Shown here: positions 43,327-55,118 of the stretch, in pieces | Layout of the letters: each line of letters opens with the position of its first letter | How positions within the stretch are numbered: the stretch's first letter is position 1 | Assembly: GCA_977006965.1 (NCBI GenBank) | Contig: OZ345353.1 | Span: 2,976,001-3,040,000, forward strand | Length of the DNA: 64,000 bases | Direction of reading: 5' to 3' | DNA from: Phymatolithon calcareum | Lineage: Eukaryota; Rhodophyta; Florideophyceae; Hapalidiales | Translations under genes and position numbers: made by a program | Notes under the pieces: model-generated | Told to the model about the DNA's origin: nothing | Databases searched by the model: none | What the model saw: the letters and a program-made list of their open reading frames with translations, nothing else

Positions 43327-44497
43327 CTAAGTTTCGGGGTTGAGAAGTTCTGAAATCTTCATGAAATTCTTGGCGGCGGTACTTGTAGGATTGGTTGTGG
43401 TTCGGTCGAAGTGATCAGGTATAAAACGTTTAAGTAGAGAAATATGGAATGTGTCATGAATTGCTCCAAGTTGTTCTGGTATTTTCAATTGATATGCTAC
43501 ACCATTGGCGTGTTTCTTGAGGATTTTCAAGGGTCCAAGAAACTTTGGTGCTAATTTCTTAACTCTACCAGTTTTGAGCGATAGGCTTTCTGTTGAAAGC
43601 ATTACTTGATCACCTATTTCAAATTCCTCATCTTTTCTCTTACTGTCCACGTTATCGGCATTGCGTAAATTAGCTTCTTCTATTGCTAATTTTTCAAATT
43701 TAGTTGCTTCACCAATTTCTTTCAGGAATCGTTTTGAATTCTTTTCTTTAGTACTTTCATCACTGAATAAGATATCAGATATTGAAAGTGGGGTTTGTCG
43801 ATATTCGAGGAAGAAAGGAGAATACTTCGTGGCATCGTTGACGTGATTGTTGTAAGCGAATTCGAGGCCTGGAAGATATTTGCTCCAATCTCTCTGTGTG
43901 TAACTGACAAAACATCTTAACATTTCTTGTAATATTCTAAAAGAACGTTCAGACTGTCCATCGGTTTGTGGGTGCAAGGCAGTCGAAAGATTCGAATGAA
44001 TCTGAAGGAGTTGCATAAGTTCTTATGATTGTTCTTGGTAGACCATGATGTTTGTATATTTCTTTATAGAACACTTTTCCCGTGTCTTCTGCTTTGTGCT
44101 CAGCTAGAAGAGAGATAAAATGTGCTCTTTTGGATAGTTCATCAACAACTACTAAAATGCTTGTCATATTGTCCTTCGTTTTTGGTAATTTAAATATGAA
44201 ATCCATTGAAATTTCTTCCCATTTACGTTTGGCAGGTGTAAAAGGTCTTAGTTTTCCTAGCTTCAATTGGATATATGCTTTGGATTCTTGACATTTTTGA
44301 CATGAATTTACATATTTCTTGATATCACTTCTTTGTGTAGGCCAGTAGAAGTGTCGTTTAAGTAGGGTGAATGTTTTATTCTCACCTCTATGTCCTCCTA
44401 ATAGAGATTCATTATTATCATGCATAACCGTTTTCCTTATTTCACCTTCAGGTATGCAAAGTCTGTTTTCAAAGTACAACCTTTTCCCCTTTTTCAT
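43327..44497 (-). pseudogene. Ty3 integrase, frameshifted
   Basis: 43949-44497 carries an HHCC-type zinc finger region (NESLLGGHRGENKTFTLLKRHFYWP, CQKCQESKAY) and the start of the catalytic core (ISMDFIFKLPKTKD, with the first Asp). The frame changes near 44016, and 43327-44016 carries HPQTDGQSERSFRILQEMLR (third catalytic residue), then a GDQVMLSTESL module and a FLGPLKILKK domain. The C-terminus has HDTFHISLLKRF. It would insert element cDNA into the genome; the frameshift prevents this. Confidence 0.92.
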
Positions 44498-44532
44498 ATA
44501 AGATTGTTTTACATTATCCCACTTTTTTTAAT

Positions 44533-46194
44533 TTAATCAATTTCATAATCTTTTTCAAGATTATTCAATATTTCTTCACTTATTTTCACTTTAGACAAAA
44601 GTTCACGAATAACATCCGTTGATTTTCGATGAACTTCATTATTTTTACGTGAAAGTGCGTCAGCGACGATATTCGATTTTCCCTTTATGGACTTAATTGA
44701 GTAATTAAACTCTTGCATAAACTCAACCCATTTCGCTTGTTTTCTCGATAGTGTTTTTTGAGTATCTAAATATTTCAATGGATGATGGTCGGTTAAGATT
44801 GTAAATTTTGACCCATGCAGGTACGATCTCCATGTTTGCAATGCGTGAATTAGCCCAAGAATTTCCTTCTCAGGTGTACTATAATTTTGTTCTGCTAAAC
44901 TTAGTTTTTTCGATGCATACGCTACAGGTCTGCATCCTTTTTCATCTGTTTGTGTGAGTACTGCTCCAGTTCCTGTATCTGAAGCATCAGATGTTACTTC
45001 GTATTCTAGACTCGGATCAGCACATTTGAGAACTGGTGCATTACTTAGAGTTCTTTTTAAAGATTGAAAAGCATCGTTTTCTAGTTTTCCCCATTTAAAA
45101 GTATTATTTTTTCTGGTTAAATTCGTGAAGGGTGTTGCTAATTTAGCAAAATCCTTTACGAATTTTCTATAGTAATTACATAGTCCTAAGAAACTTTGGA
45201 CTTGCTTTACATTATTTGGTGCTTCCCAATTATTGATAGCTTCAACCGTTTTAGGGTCAAATTTGATTCCGTCTTCGCTGATTATATGTCCCAAGTATTC
45301 AACTTGAGTCTTGAAGAAATTGCACTTAGATTTCTTCGCATACAATAGATTCCTTCTTAGTATGGCGAGAGTAATTTTTAAATGTTTGTAATGTTCCTCT
45401 TCACTTTTACTGTATATTAGATTATCATCTAAATACACGAGGATAAATTTATCCAGATATGGTCTGAAGGCATTATTCATTAAGTTTTAAAAGCATCCTG
45501 GAGCTCCACTTAATCCAAACGGAGTTATCAGATATTAAAACTGTCCATAGCGCGTTCGGAATGCAGTTTTTTCAATATCGGATTCTTTTATGCGGATTTG
45601 GTGATAACCACTTCTTAAATCGAGAGTGGAGAAGAATTTTGCTCCACTTAATTGGTCCCAAACTTCGTCTATGCGAGGTACTGGAACTTGATTCCGAATT
45701 GCTTGTTTGTTGAGTGCTCTGTAGTCTATACACATACGAAGAGTTCCATCCTTCTTTTTCGTGAATAGGACTGGGCTTCCCCAAGGACTCACACTTGGTC
45801 GAATGAAGCCATTTTCTAATGCTTCTTCGAGTCGTTTCTGCATTTCTTTTAATTATAAGACAGATAATATATACATTGGACCAATTTTTGGTTTTGATCC
45901 TTCTTCCAAATTGATCGTCATTTCAATTTTTCTCGGTGTAGGAAATCCCGGAGGTAACTTTTCAGGGAAAACATCCTCATATTTTTGCAATATTTCTTTG
46001 ATACCCTTACTGCGTTCTTCTTTAAAATGATCATCCCCTGATGGTTTTAGAAGCACATGGTAACAAGTACTATTTCTCTTTTTTCCTAACCTCGCGAACT
46101 GTTTACTCGTAAGCATGCTGTTCAGGAGGGATGCCCCATGCTTATGAGCCTCTGCGTCCAGAGTAATAATCTGGTCATTAATGTTAATACGCAT
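44533..46194 (-). pseudogene. Ty3 reverse transcriptase and RNase H, with in-frame TAA stops
   Basis: One frame from 46194 to 44533 is broken by TAA at 45850-45852, just before [12 protein letters not shown], and by two TAA codons in the RT core at about 45532 and 45481. Visible are [41 protein letters not shown], the catalytic YLDD motif (FILVYLDDNLIYSKSEEEH), then RNase H with EVTSDASDTGTGAVL and LTDHHPLKYL. It is otherwise well conserved, consistent with a moderately recent insertion. Confidence 0.93.
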
Positions 46195-46274
46195 TCTGTT
46201 TCGAGTCCAATCTATTATAGGATTGACTTTTGTTAGTCAGCTCTTTCCTAAGATTATGTTGTAGGCGATCCAAT

Positions 46275-46784
46275 CTACAATGTACGGGCGTATATTGAAG
46301 ATTGCCTGTCCGATACGTCTCCCAGATTTTCAGAACATAAGTCCATTTTGACAAGTGTTCCGTCCCAAAGATCTGCTTTGAGGTTAGTTCTCTCTCTCCT
46401 GAGCTCTAGTTTTTGCGCAAAATCCTTTGATATGATTATTTCTTCACATCCACTATCCACTAAGGTTTTACAGTAGAATTTGCCACTTGGCCTTACTATT
46501 TCTCCTCTGAAAACCAATAGTGCTTGCCTCTTGTTAGGCCTTTTTCTGTACGGAGAGAACGTACAAACTCTTGCAGTATTTTTCTGCTTTTTATCTCTTG
46601 GTACCGTATTGTGGAAAATACGCTCAGATTCCACCTCGAGACTCCGCTCAGTCTCGGCAGTATTTTTCTGCTTTTTAGTATCTTGGGGATGCCTCTTGAT
46701 TCCCTCAAGCTTCGCAGTCTCTTGGAAACTACCCGTAGTTTCCTCACCTGCACAACTACTCTGAGTTCTCTCTTTTTCATGCAC
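46275..46784 (-). pseudogene. Ty3 aspartic protease region
   Basis: This frame contains KTLVDSGCEEIIISKDFA, the retropepsin DSG catalytic motif, after a Lys/Glu-rich linker. It is in a different frame from gag and RT, and joins them only through frameshifts, at least some of which are mutations. Confidence 0.85.
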
Positions 46785-46848
46785 GCTATTCTCTTTTTTG
46801 TATTTTTCTCGTTTTTTGTTTTCATCGGCTACTATACATACACCCGTT

Positions 46849-47697
46849 TTAGTGCCGAGCCCTAATAACGGTTGAATTGGTTTTTTGGCTTCCTCCGTGA
46901 ATGTTTAATCGCACGACAGCCAACTCTTTTGCATAGAAGCACTTGTTTTGTTCCATCAGTTTTGTTCTTTCTTCTCGAGATAGTTTTACAAATTTATTCT
47001 TCTGAGCAAAAACCCCAATTTCCATTGGTGTAACCGCATTATTTATTCCTCCTTGGAATGGGAATGGTCCACTAGTGTAGATCTTGTCCATTCGATCAGC
47101 AATTCTCATTGCATCTTGGAGTGATGTTGTTTCAGATCTCTCTATCTCCACTCTTATTCTATTCGTCAATCCCTGGCTTTAATGGAAGACCTGCTCATCA
47201 TTAGCCATAGTCGGGATTTGGAGTAACAATTTAGAAAACTCCGCATTATATGATGAAACTGAGCTGTAAGCTCCCATTTATTTTAACGTACTGAGTGCTT
47301 TTCTCGCATTAACTTCCCTGTTAACGGGTTCGAAATACTTCAATAATTCTTTTTTGAACTCTTCAAATGTTGTAATATTAACTTGGGTACTTATATTTAT
47401 CAGTTCCCACCATTGTAATCCATCCCCAGTAAGGTAACTAACAGCATACTTGATTTTCTGTGCCTCATCGGGCGCCGTTGTTTGGTTGTCAAGTATATTT
47501 TGAATTGATTGCAACCAGCTACGAACATTCTGTCCGCTACATTTGTCTGGCCTTGCTGTTCTTAACGAGCGGTTGCTCGAAGATAGGTTTATAAATGCTT
47601 GATTTGCATTATGTAATTGTTGCTGTAGTCCTGTAACGGCAGTCTGCAAGTTCTGAATAACTTGTGCCTGTTCTTGTTGCTGTTGTATATGTTCCAT
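46849..47697 (-). pseudogene. Ty3 Gag, with TAA stops and a damaged zinc knuckle
   Basis: The ATG at 47697 opens 139 codons: a Gln-rich coiled coil, then a capsid-like region with VRSWLQSIQNIL, SYLTGDGLQWWE and FKKELLKYFEP. The frame stays readable past TAA at 47278-47280 (in TLK-stop-MGAYSS) and another TAA at about 47172. It runs on to 46849 with MDKIYTSG and KLSREERTKLMEQNKCFYAK, where a CCHC knuckle would be expected and a frameshift has removed it. Confidence 0.88.
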
Positions 47698-47939
47698 TTT
47701 GTTTTAATATTTCCTGAGGTTATTGCTATTCTCCTCCTGTGTCCTTGTCGCATTTCTCGAACCTTTGTCCCAGTCGGTCGTCCTAGGTAACACCCAATAG
47801 ACGAAAAGGTTAATGAGAATACAAAGTAAACACAGATTTCGGACGATAGATTTATAACAACAGGAACATTTATTTAATCCCAATTTAGTTTATTTAACAA
47901 TGATCAAGCAATGATCAGTTTGATATGAAGTGCTTATCA

Positions 47940-48824
47940 CTAATGCTCATGATTTTTCCTTTGATACTTTAACGATTTGCTAATCGCACTGGTACTTATC
48001 AATAGTATTTTCGATACGTTTGTAAATTTCTTGATGTCTGTCGTTTGATACGCTAAATTGAGAAGGCGCTCAATAGCGATTTTTCGATTTTTGTGCTCTT
48101 CCTCTAATTTATGGGCATTAAAGAGCACTTTATTCTTATACCACGTAAGACACAAGTCACACTGAATATTTACCCACTTCGAGCAAATATTCTCCAAATC
48201 GAGGATACTCCTGAAATTTATCCGAAAATCAAGGGGGAAGAGACGCTTAGGACGGCGCTTGAATTTAACGCTCATAAAAGGGTGCCGAAACTCCAGGCCA
48301 TTGGCCAGAACAAGCTGATTGGTCGTGCTTCCTCCAATGTTTGTGGATATCAGAAAGGACGAACCGAATCCTTTGTTGATCATAACATTTCAGAAAGTAA
48401 GACCAATCAGCTTGTTCTGGCCAATGGCCTGGAGTTTCGGCACCCTTTTATGAGCGTTAAATTCAAGCGCCGTCCTAAGCGTCTCTTCCCCCTTGATTTT
48501 CGGATAAATTTCAGGAGTATCCTCGATTTCTATAATTTCGATTACTTTTCGAGGATTTTCGGTAACTTTCTTAATTTTCGATATTTTTTCCAATGGGGGG
48601 GTCGAAACGATCTTAGTTTTAGGGTCTGATGGGGACTTCTTCTGGACCTCGTGGTCCGATTGGTCCTTTTTGTGGGTCTCCGAAGTGTCCGATTGGGCCT
48701 CAGGGGCTTTTTCGGACTCTCTTAGGGTTTTCGGAGAACTTTTCGGTTTTTTCACTGTAATTTTCAAATTCAGAAATTTTGTTAAATTTGATTGGTTAGA
48801 ATCCGTATTGTCCGGTGCTACCAA
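47940..48824 (-). pseudogene. Extra leader ORFs of the Ty3 element, with an inverted duplication
   Basis: 48390-48824 (144 codons, first ATG right next to the primer site) is Lys/Ser/Asp-rich and ends with IEDTPEIYPKIKGEETL and more. 47940-48383 continues after an inverted copy of the same DNA and includes CDLCLTWYKNKVLFNAHKLE..H, a C-X2-C-X12-H-X5-H C2H2-type finger. If the inverted copy is a later rearrangement, these were one longer protein upstream of gag. Such an upstream ORF is not a standard Ty3 feature. Function unknown. Confidence 0.5.
48196..48529. repeat. Perfect 129-bp inverted repeat, 76-bp spacer
   Basis: 48196-48324 is the exact reverse complement of 48401-48529 as I read them. 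Both arms lie inside the element leader. In the transcript it would fold into a 129-bp duplex stem. Confidence 0.95.
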
Positions 48825-48826
48825 AT

Positions 48827-49318
48827 TATAACGACTTTTTAGGTATGATTTGTCGTTATGATTATTTTTGGGATCTTTGTTGGAATGTTGGAATGGAATT
48901 CGTACTTTTGTACTTTTATTTCACTTTTTTAGTTTTTATCTAGAGGCTCTGAACTTATTGTTCTTTAGGCTCTCTAGACTGTTACTCGGAGTGGTTTACT
49001 GCGCTTTAGTCTTGTCGAACTCTACTAAGTGCGACGTCGGTCTGTCTTATATAGACAATAGTCGCACCTTCCATTCTAAACTAGATCTATTTTTTACATA
49101 TGAAAAGCCCTATTTAGATTCCACTAGACGATTGGGTGATGGAATATAAAACTGACCAATAGGAATGCGAATGATTGAAACTTTGCAATAACACTTATAG
49201 CACTCGTGTATTTGCATACGTGGCATTTTGCAGAATATGTGTAACACTTACTGTAATGCGCTACGTGGCAATCATAGTTGTAGTACAAGTGTAACTCTTG
49301 TAACATAAAATCGTTACA
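48827..49318 (-). repeat. 5' LTR of the Ty3 element
   Basis: 492 bp, should contain the element promoter. Followed on the right by GTGAA (49319-49323). Confidence 0.95.
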
Positions 49319-49323
49319 GTGAA

Positions 49324-51657
49324 CGTCTCCTTGGAGTTCCGGACTGTGCAGTACGTTACTGTAAGAATTTGTAGGTCATGCCATTGATTTGAGCTGCCTT
49401 AACCTGTGTTTTCTCTCATACCTATGTTTTATGGGTTTTTGACCCATTTGAGGGATGTGCAGGCTAGAGCAACCGGCACATGTCCCCGATTTTCAAGAGA
49501 GTCTCCTCTCCTTCCAACTCTTCCAAGCTTCGGTACAATCCCTCCAATGTATTCTTAGGGTCATTAGGAATCCGTTGATACTAATAAAAACGCTCGTCGT
49601 CAAACATTGAAAAAAGCGTTCCGTGAGCTGAGCCCTTCCCAGTCTGAAAAAAGGCCGAAAAAAGCCTCCTTTACTCGCAAATCGTGTGTTAATGCAGGCC
49701 CAACTGCAGTGTGTTGTATGAGCTCAACGAACATTTCAGGCGAGCCGGATCGTGATCGACAATCGCAACTTGTCCTTCCCATTTCAGCAAGAAAACACTC
49801 ACACCCAGAGCTGTGCTGCGATGTACATCAAGATATCCTTGCAGAGTGCTGGCGAAGGTATGGGAGGCAAGCAAAGGGAAAATAGGAGAGTGAAAACATA
49901 GTAGAGGTGAACGCTGGAGAAATCAAATAGCAGGCGTACGTTTCTTGCAAACTGGCTCCGAAGAGGGTCTCATGCTCATCGCGGTATGCAATTCCAAATA
50001 CGTAAAAGCACCCAGAGCCTCTCATGTGACACCAAACGATTTTCTTGACCCGAAATCACTCATGGGGAAAAGAAAACTATCCTGCTGCACCCAGGACTAC
50101 TCAAAAGCGAATAGGGGCTTATGGCAATGCATCTGGTATAAAGGGACATACTCAGGTTGCGTTTTACCTCTTCGCACAACGCTCCCAGTGGATGTACTTT
50201 GTTTTCAAAATCAATTTGCGCCTTTTCAAGAGCACACTTCACTAATAGTCAAGTGGACCTATACTGAGAACGACCGACACTCGTCTAGTTATTTCACCCA
50301 CCGCGCTCCACCATTGGCATGCTTTCTGCAGCCGGACTACTTAAGTAAGCAAGCTCACTCCAGCAAACGGAAGAAACCAGGAAATAAGCAACACCTCAGC
50401 GTCTACTAAGCTGACTAAAGGAAGAAGTATCATTTTACGCCAACGCTGATCAGAACACCATCTTTCTAAGCAAACACTGGTTTCATGAAACGCCTCAACC
50501 GTGGATTCTTAACGCTCCAGGTGGGGCCGCAGTACACACGCATAAAAACAGTCTGTGTCGTAACTTCCTTGGCTTACGGTAGACTCTCGCTACGTTTCAT
50601 ATCGCTACCTAATGTTATTAATGCCATGGGCAAGAGTTTTATTTGCGTCCTAAATTTTAGACAAAGCTGAGAGTGACGTTTCGTTGAGTTGTAAGACAGG
50701 CATGGTTGGAATAACAGCTATTTCATCCATTTGAGTTTGTATTCGCTTATTGTGTGGATGTCTATTCGCTATCATGCTATATTAATATCAGTGCGGCTAT
50801 CTTACTGGACATGCTCTTCGTTTACTTCAAGAATGTTTCAGCTTCGGACGTAGCCGAAATCTGGCTCTGTTCTGTATTTCTTGCATCAAAGCCATGGAGC
50901 TCAAGCTCGTCTGCCAATAAAAAAGCGGTACATCTTTTGGGTTTGTCCCATAATCGCTCTGTACTGACCAAGTGATTTGCAACAATGTCCTTGACGGGAA
51001 CAGGAAAAGTTTGTTGTGTACAGATTTCTTTACGCCAACTGTAGTGCTTACGCATCATTGTCTTCTTCTTGATATTAATAATTCCTGCAAAGGCCGCTTG
51101 AACAGTATCCTAAAGCTTTTGGGGTAATCACATAAGCATTGTCGTTTATTCTGAAGGTGCACGATTGCCATACTTCAGGTTAAATGGCTATAGAAGATAG
51201 TCGAAAACTCTGTGTCAGTTACTTGAGTGCGTGTTACAGACATCTGGATTTTCTGAGGCCTTGCACTGCAGAAATTGCACAAAGCGGAAGAATGTGGTCT
51301 ATCTGTGCGAATGGAAGGCAACAACGAGCATTATGCGCTGAATCACCTCGGTGCGCAATGATGTCATTGCGACATCTCGGAACACGGGACAAAATTTCTC
51401 ATAACAAGCGTGCTGATAATGCATTACAGTCCTAGGACACATTACAGTGTTGACGTTACCAATCGTTTTTGCCTCATGCACCTTGTCCTCCATTCACTGT
51501 CATTTTTTGTGTACAGTGCGAAACACCAGTTCAGCCAAACCGTTCGAAGCCAGGTTGAATTTATCTCCAGCGGCACACGCGCAAGGTCGATCGCCGCGTG
51601 CAAGAAGAAGAAAGATCAGTCCGGCGTGCTGGGAAGGCTCGATCGTGCGTGCTCGTC
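49324..51657. other. No recognised gene; two modest hypothetical ORFs
   Basis: 49607-49885 (+, about 92 codons) and 49945-50409 (+, about 154 codons, starting at a TTG) have protein-like composition and are close together in different frames. A GT-AG intron between them (donor about 49858, acceptor about 49930) does not keep frame in the simple versions I tried. The minus ORF at 50822-51058 is unrecognised. Just before 51658 should lie the V-ATPase promoter and 5' UTR. Confidence 0.35.
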
Positions 51658-53281
51658 ATGGAGACCATCACATCTTCTTTGGAGGCCTTTCAAATCAACA
51701 AGGTATGCCTAATCATCAATGTTTCTAAGAAGGCTTCAGCAGTTGCGGTGAAAGTAAAATGCCTAATTCCCGACTGTATGTTCTGACTTCTTTGAGTCTC
51801 TTTTTTCTGACTCCAATTGATATGTCGCGAAGGCTGCAGTCGAGGCCAATTACTCTGTGAAGCCCCGTCTTGACTATCGCACCGTTGCTGCCGTGAACGG
51901 ACCGCTTGTTGTTCTCGACAATGTAAAGAATCCGCGTTATGCTGAAATTGTCGATCTTACTCTCGGAGACGGCACCAAACGTCGCGGTCAAGTGCTAGAG
52001 GTAAACGGTGACAAAGCCGTCGTCCAGGTGTTCGAGGGGACAACTGGTATTGACAACCGCAACACTCATGTTGAATTTTCCGGTGACATCATGCGTACCC
52101 CAGTGTCTCGCGATATGCTTGGTCGAGTTTTCAATGGCAGTGGCAAGCCCATTGATGGAGGACCCCCAGTCGTCCCTGAGGCGTACCGTGATATTGCTGG
52201 TTCCAGTATTAACCCGCAGAGCCGTACTTACCCAGAGGAAATGATTCAGACTGGTATTTCCACCATCGATGTAATGAACTCCATCGCTCGCGGTCAGAAG
52301 ATTCCTCTTTTCTCCGCTGCCGGTCTTCCCCATAACGAAGTTGCCGCGCAGATTTGTCGTCAGGCCGGTCTTGTCAGGAAAGCTGAGGAAGGTGGAGATG
52401 GAGATGACTTCGCCATTGTATTCGCCGCTATGGGTGTCAACATGGAGGCCGCCCGTTTCTTCCGTCAAGATTTCGAGGAGAATGGTGCTATGGGCAAGGT
52501 TACCCTTTTCCTCAACCTCGCCAATGATCCTACCATTGAGCGTATTGTGACTCCGCGTCTAGCTTTAACCACCGCGGAATACCTCGCATACGAATGCGGC
52601 ATGCATGTCCTCGTTATCCTTACCGATATGAGCTCCTACGCAGATGCGCTCCGTGAGGTGTCTGCTGCTCGTGAGGAGGTGCCCGGACGTCGTGGTTACC
52701 CAGGATACATGTACACGGATCTTGCGACTATCTACGAGCGTGCCGGTCGTGTCGAGGGCCGTCCTGGTTCTATTACACAGCTCCCCATTCTCACCATGCC
52801 TAATGATGATATTACTCATCCCATTCCGGATTTGACGGGATATATTACGGAGGGTCAGATTTACTTGGATCGCCAATTGCACAATCGCCAAATCTTCCCG
52901 CCGATTAATGTGCTTCCCTCCCTCTCACGTCTTATGAAGTCCGCGATTGGCGAGGGTATGACTCGAAGGGATCATGGTGATGTTTCCAATCAGCTTTACG
53001 CAGCGTATGCCATTGGCAAGGATGTCATCGCCATGAAGTCCGTTGTAGGAGAGGAAGCATTGTCGTCGGAAGATAAGCTTTACCTAGAATTCCACGATAT
53101 GTTCGAGAAGAAATTTGTCACACAGGGGGCCTACGAAACTCGTGATATTTTCAATTCCCTTGACCTGGCATGGTCTCTTCTTCGAACTTTCCCAAGGACC
53201 ATGCTTAAGCGTATTCCGGAGAAGGTTCTCAAGGAGTACTACCACCGCCGTGGGGCCCAGAAGGAGGAAACGACTGCGTAA
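51658..53281 (+). CDS. VMA2: V-type H+-ATPase subunit B (two exons)
   Basis: Exon 1 is 51658-51702 (15 codons, starting [11 protein letters not shown]); the intron is 51703-51832 (GTATGC...CGAAG); exon 2 is 51833-53281. Total 497 residues, normal for the family. Near-universal motifs are present: [107 protein letters not shown] and [19 protein letters not shown]. Subunit B is the non-catalytic nucleotide-binding subunit of the V1 head and helps pump protons into vacuoles and other endomembrane compartments. The start was chosen because it joins in phase to exon 2. The truncated 3' copy is at 10866-11029. Convergent with CWC25. Confidence 0.97.
51703..51832 (+). other. Intron of the V-ATPase B gene
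   Basis: 130 bp, donor AAG|GTATGC, acceptor CGAAG|GCTGCAG, phase 0. A T-rich stretch (about 51790-51810) precedes the acceptor. Splicing joins the short exon 1 to the conserved frame; the family extends upstream of exon 2, which supports it. Confidence 0.85.
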
Positions 53282-53530
53282 TTATGTCTCCTATGTGACC
53301 GAGTTGTGGAAACTCACTTCACGTGTTGATGTTCGTCTTTTTGTGCCGTAAACTGACAGTTTCGCTAGATTTTTCAATTAACTTGAAGATGTGTAGAGGT
53401 GTTTTATGAGGCCCGTTCGATAACGCACGCACAGTGCAGGAAGTTGAGGAAGGCAATATTGAAGATGGGCAATAAAAGAGCTTTACCCTAATTAGTTGCT
53501 GAACCGACGAATAGGTACAAAAACACCAAT

Positions 53531-54652
53531 CTAATATGAGGCACCACCCTCAAATGTATCGGACCTCTTCTGCAAAATCCTGTTGCTGATATTCCCATTT
53601 TTTCGAGACTGCATGGCCTCAAGGGCGAATTTCGAACTTAGGTGTGTCCCCACTATGTTCCTGGAGTCCCACAAACGCTCTCGCTCGTCTTCCTGTTCCT
53701 CGAGAGCATTCTTAACGCTACGAGACTCCATTCGATGACGACGATCATCATGCAGACGTTCTGCTGCAAGAAGCATTTTCTGTCTCTTACTCGCACGGTC
53801 TTCCGCATTAGGTTCTGGATAATTTGGCTCTTCTCGCGCGCCACGGTTGCTCCCATCACGCCGGCGACTCCTGCGCTCCTCCTGATGGGTAATATGTTTC
53901 TTCGGCTTAAACTGCTCTCCAACCTGAACTCCACTTCCGCCCTTAGGAAGCTGCAAGCCATACCGAGAATCATTTTTCGCATGCCTATGATCGTGAGCAT
54001 TAAGGATCGTTCTTGTCGCCGAACCCGCTGGTAGCTCCTCTCGTGCCACCGGAATAGACTTTTTTGCTGCATCACGTTCTGCTCGTCTCCGCTTTCTAGC
54101 TTCTCGTATTTCCCGCCGCTCAGCTTTTCTAGCGAGTTTCGCTGCTATTTTGGCATGGTCATCCCTCGAAAGGTTTCGCTCCGGGTGCATTGGACGTTTC
54201 GCGCGAGTAGATTCAAGAGCACGTCTTCGCTCTTTTTCAATTAACAACATTGGGTCTTCTCGAAGTTTGTTTTCAGCATCAATGATGAGCGCCTTTTGCG
54301 GGTCTTTCTCACGAGGACCGGAAGAAATCGTAGCACTTTTCTTTCCAAGCAAAGCATCCTCCTGGTCGCGAGCTTCCTGCTCCTTAGCTGCCTTGGAATG
54401 TGCCGTTGGACCGTCTTCATACATCCATTCGATACGCTGACGTCGTTTGACTTCTGCTGGGTCTAGACGTCCTGATTCAATTTCCAATCGCTGAATTTCC
54501 TCCAACCGTCGTTCCTCCTCTAGCTGCTTTTGCAGCTCCGCAACGCGTTGCTTCTCTTTGGCCTCAGCTTGCTCTCGCAGCCAGACCTTTTCATTATTCT
54601 TGATTAGGCCTGTGTGCCAACTCTTCTTACTCAAAAACTTCAAGGCACTCAT
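53531..54652 (-). CDS. CWC25: Pre-mRNA splicing factor CWC25-like
   Basis: 373 residues, intronless. Residues ~8-50 (KKSWHTGLIKNNEKVWLREQ) are the CIR-type N-terminal domain that defines Cwc25; EWMYEDGP at ~75-85 is the family RLxWMY element. The middle is a long basic, Arg/Lys/Glu-rich coiled coil. The C-terminal third has ALEEQEDERERLWDSRNIVGTHLSSKFALEAMQSRK. Cwc25 binds the activated spliceosome and promotes the first transesterification step in the nucleus. The ATG at 54650-54652 is the only one upstream of the domain. It is convergent with V-ATPase B (250 bp between stops) and divergent from MED9. A pseudogene copy is at 11278-12395. Confidence 0.9.
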   Translation of the reverse strand: MSALKFLSKKSWHTGLIKNNEKVWLREQAEAKEKQRVAELQKQLEEERRLEEIQRLEIESGRLDPAEVKRRQRIEWMYEDGPTAHSKAAKEQEARDQEDALLGKKSATISSGPREKDPQKALIIDAENKLREDPMLLIEKERRRALESTRAKRPMHPERNLSRDDHAKIAAKLARKAERREIREARKRRRAERDAAKKSIPVAREELPAGSATRTILNAHDHRHAKNDSRYGLQLPKGGSGVQVGEQFKPKKHITHQEERRSRRRDGSNRGAREEPNYPEPNAEDRASKRQKMLLAAERLHDDRRHRMESRSVKNALEEQEDERERLWDSRNIVGTHLSSKFALEAMQSRKNGNISNRILQKRSDTFEGGASY

Positions 54653-55118
54653 GACTTGGAGCGCCTGCGACTTCTCCGGTGAATTATTCCACTGGCTCTA
54701 AGTGCAACGGCACTAGGAGTAATGGAAAAGCCGGTTGTGCTTACTTTCCCTCGCCCAAGAGTTCCAGTTGTGATGTTTCGCCCGGCAAGCACCGTCAAGT
54801 TAGCAAGGCGCAGCTCCAGTTTGATGATACGCCAAAAGAATGTGGAGCAATTTTGAGAATCCCAGCGAAGCACTGTACACGGTGCATACGTGTACAATCT
54901 CAAGCCTATCATATAATCTTGAATTTTATAAAAAATGTTGGGACACTCTAACCAACAAAGGGCTTCAAAAATATTTTCAAAATTCTTTTCCATGTCTGGA
55001 TTTTTGGAGGCCTCGATGAATGAGTAAATTTCGTGTTGCAAACGAATTCAACTCAGAAGGACTGGTCGCCTAGCTTGATTGTCTATGCGTTCAGCTCAGG
55101 AAGGAAGGCTGCTTCGGA

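Larger units (their letters stand above)
42796..49318 (-). mobile_element. Ty3/gypsy LTR retrotransposon, complete structure, dead coding region
   Basis: The 492-bp LTRs are at 42796-43287 and 48827-49318 (about 7 differences, roughly 1.4%) with ends TGTAACGA and TCGTTATA in element orientation. GTGAA flanks it at 42791-42795 and 49319-49323. Next to the 5' LTR (48826 leftwards) is TGGTAGCACCGG, which could prime from a tRNA ending TGCTACCA, as initiator tRNA-Met does in several eukaryotes. Before the 3' LTR is a polypurine tract AAGAGGGGAGGA. Order: leader ORFs, gag, protease, RT, RNase H, integrase, which is Ty3/gypsy order. Several TAA stops and frameshifts inactivate it. Confidence 0.96.

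Noticed and set aside
49607-50409. Two-exon gene joining 49607-49858 to 49931-50409
   Set aside because: The obvious GT-AG pair does not keep the reading frame into the second ORF, and neither part is recognisable.
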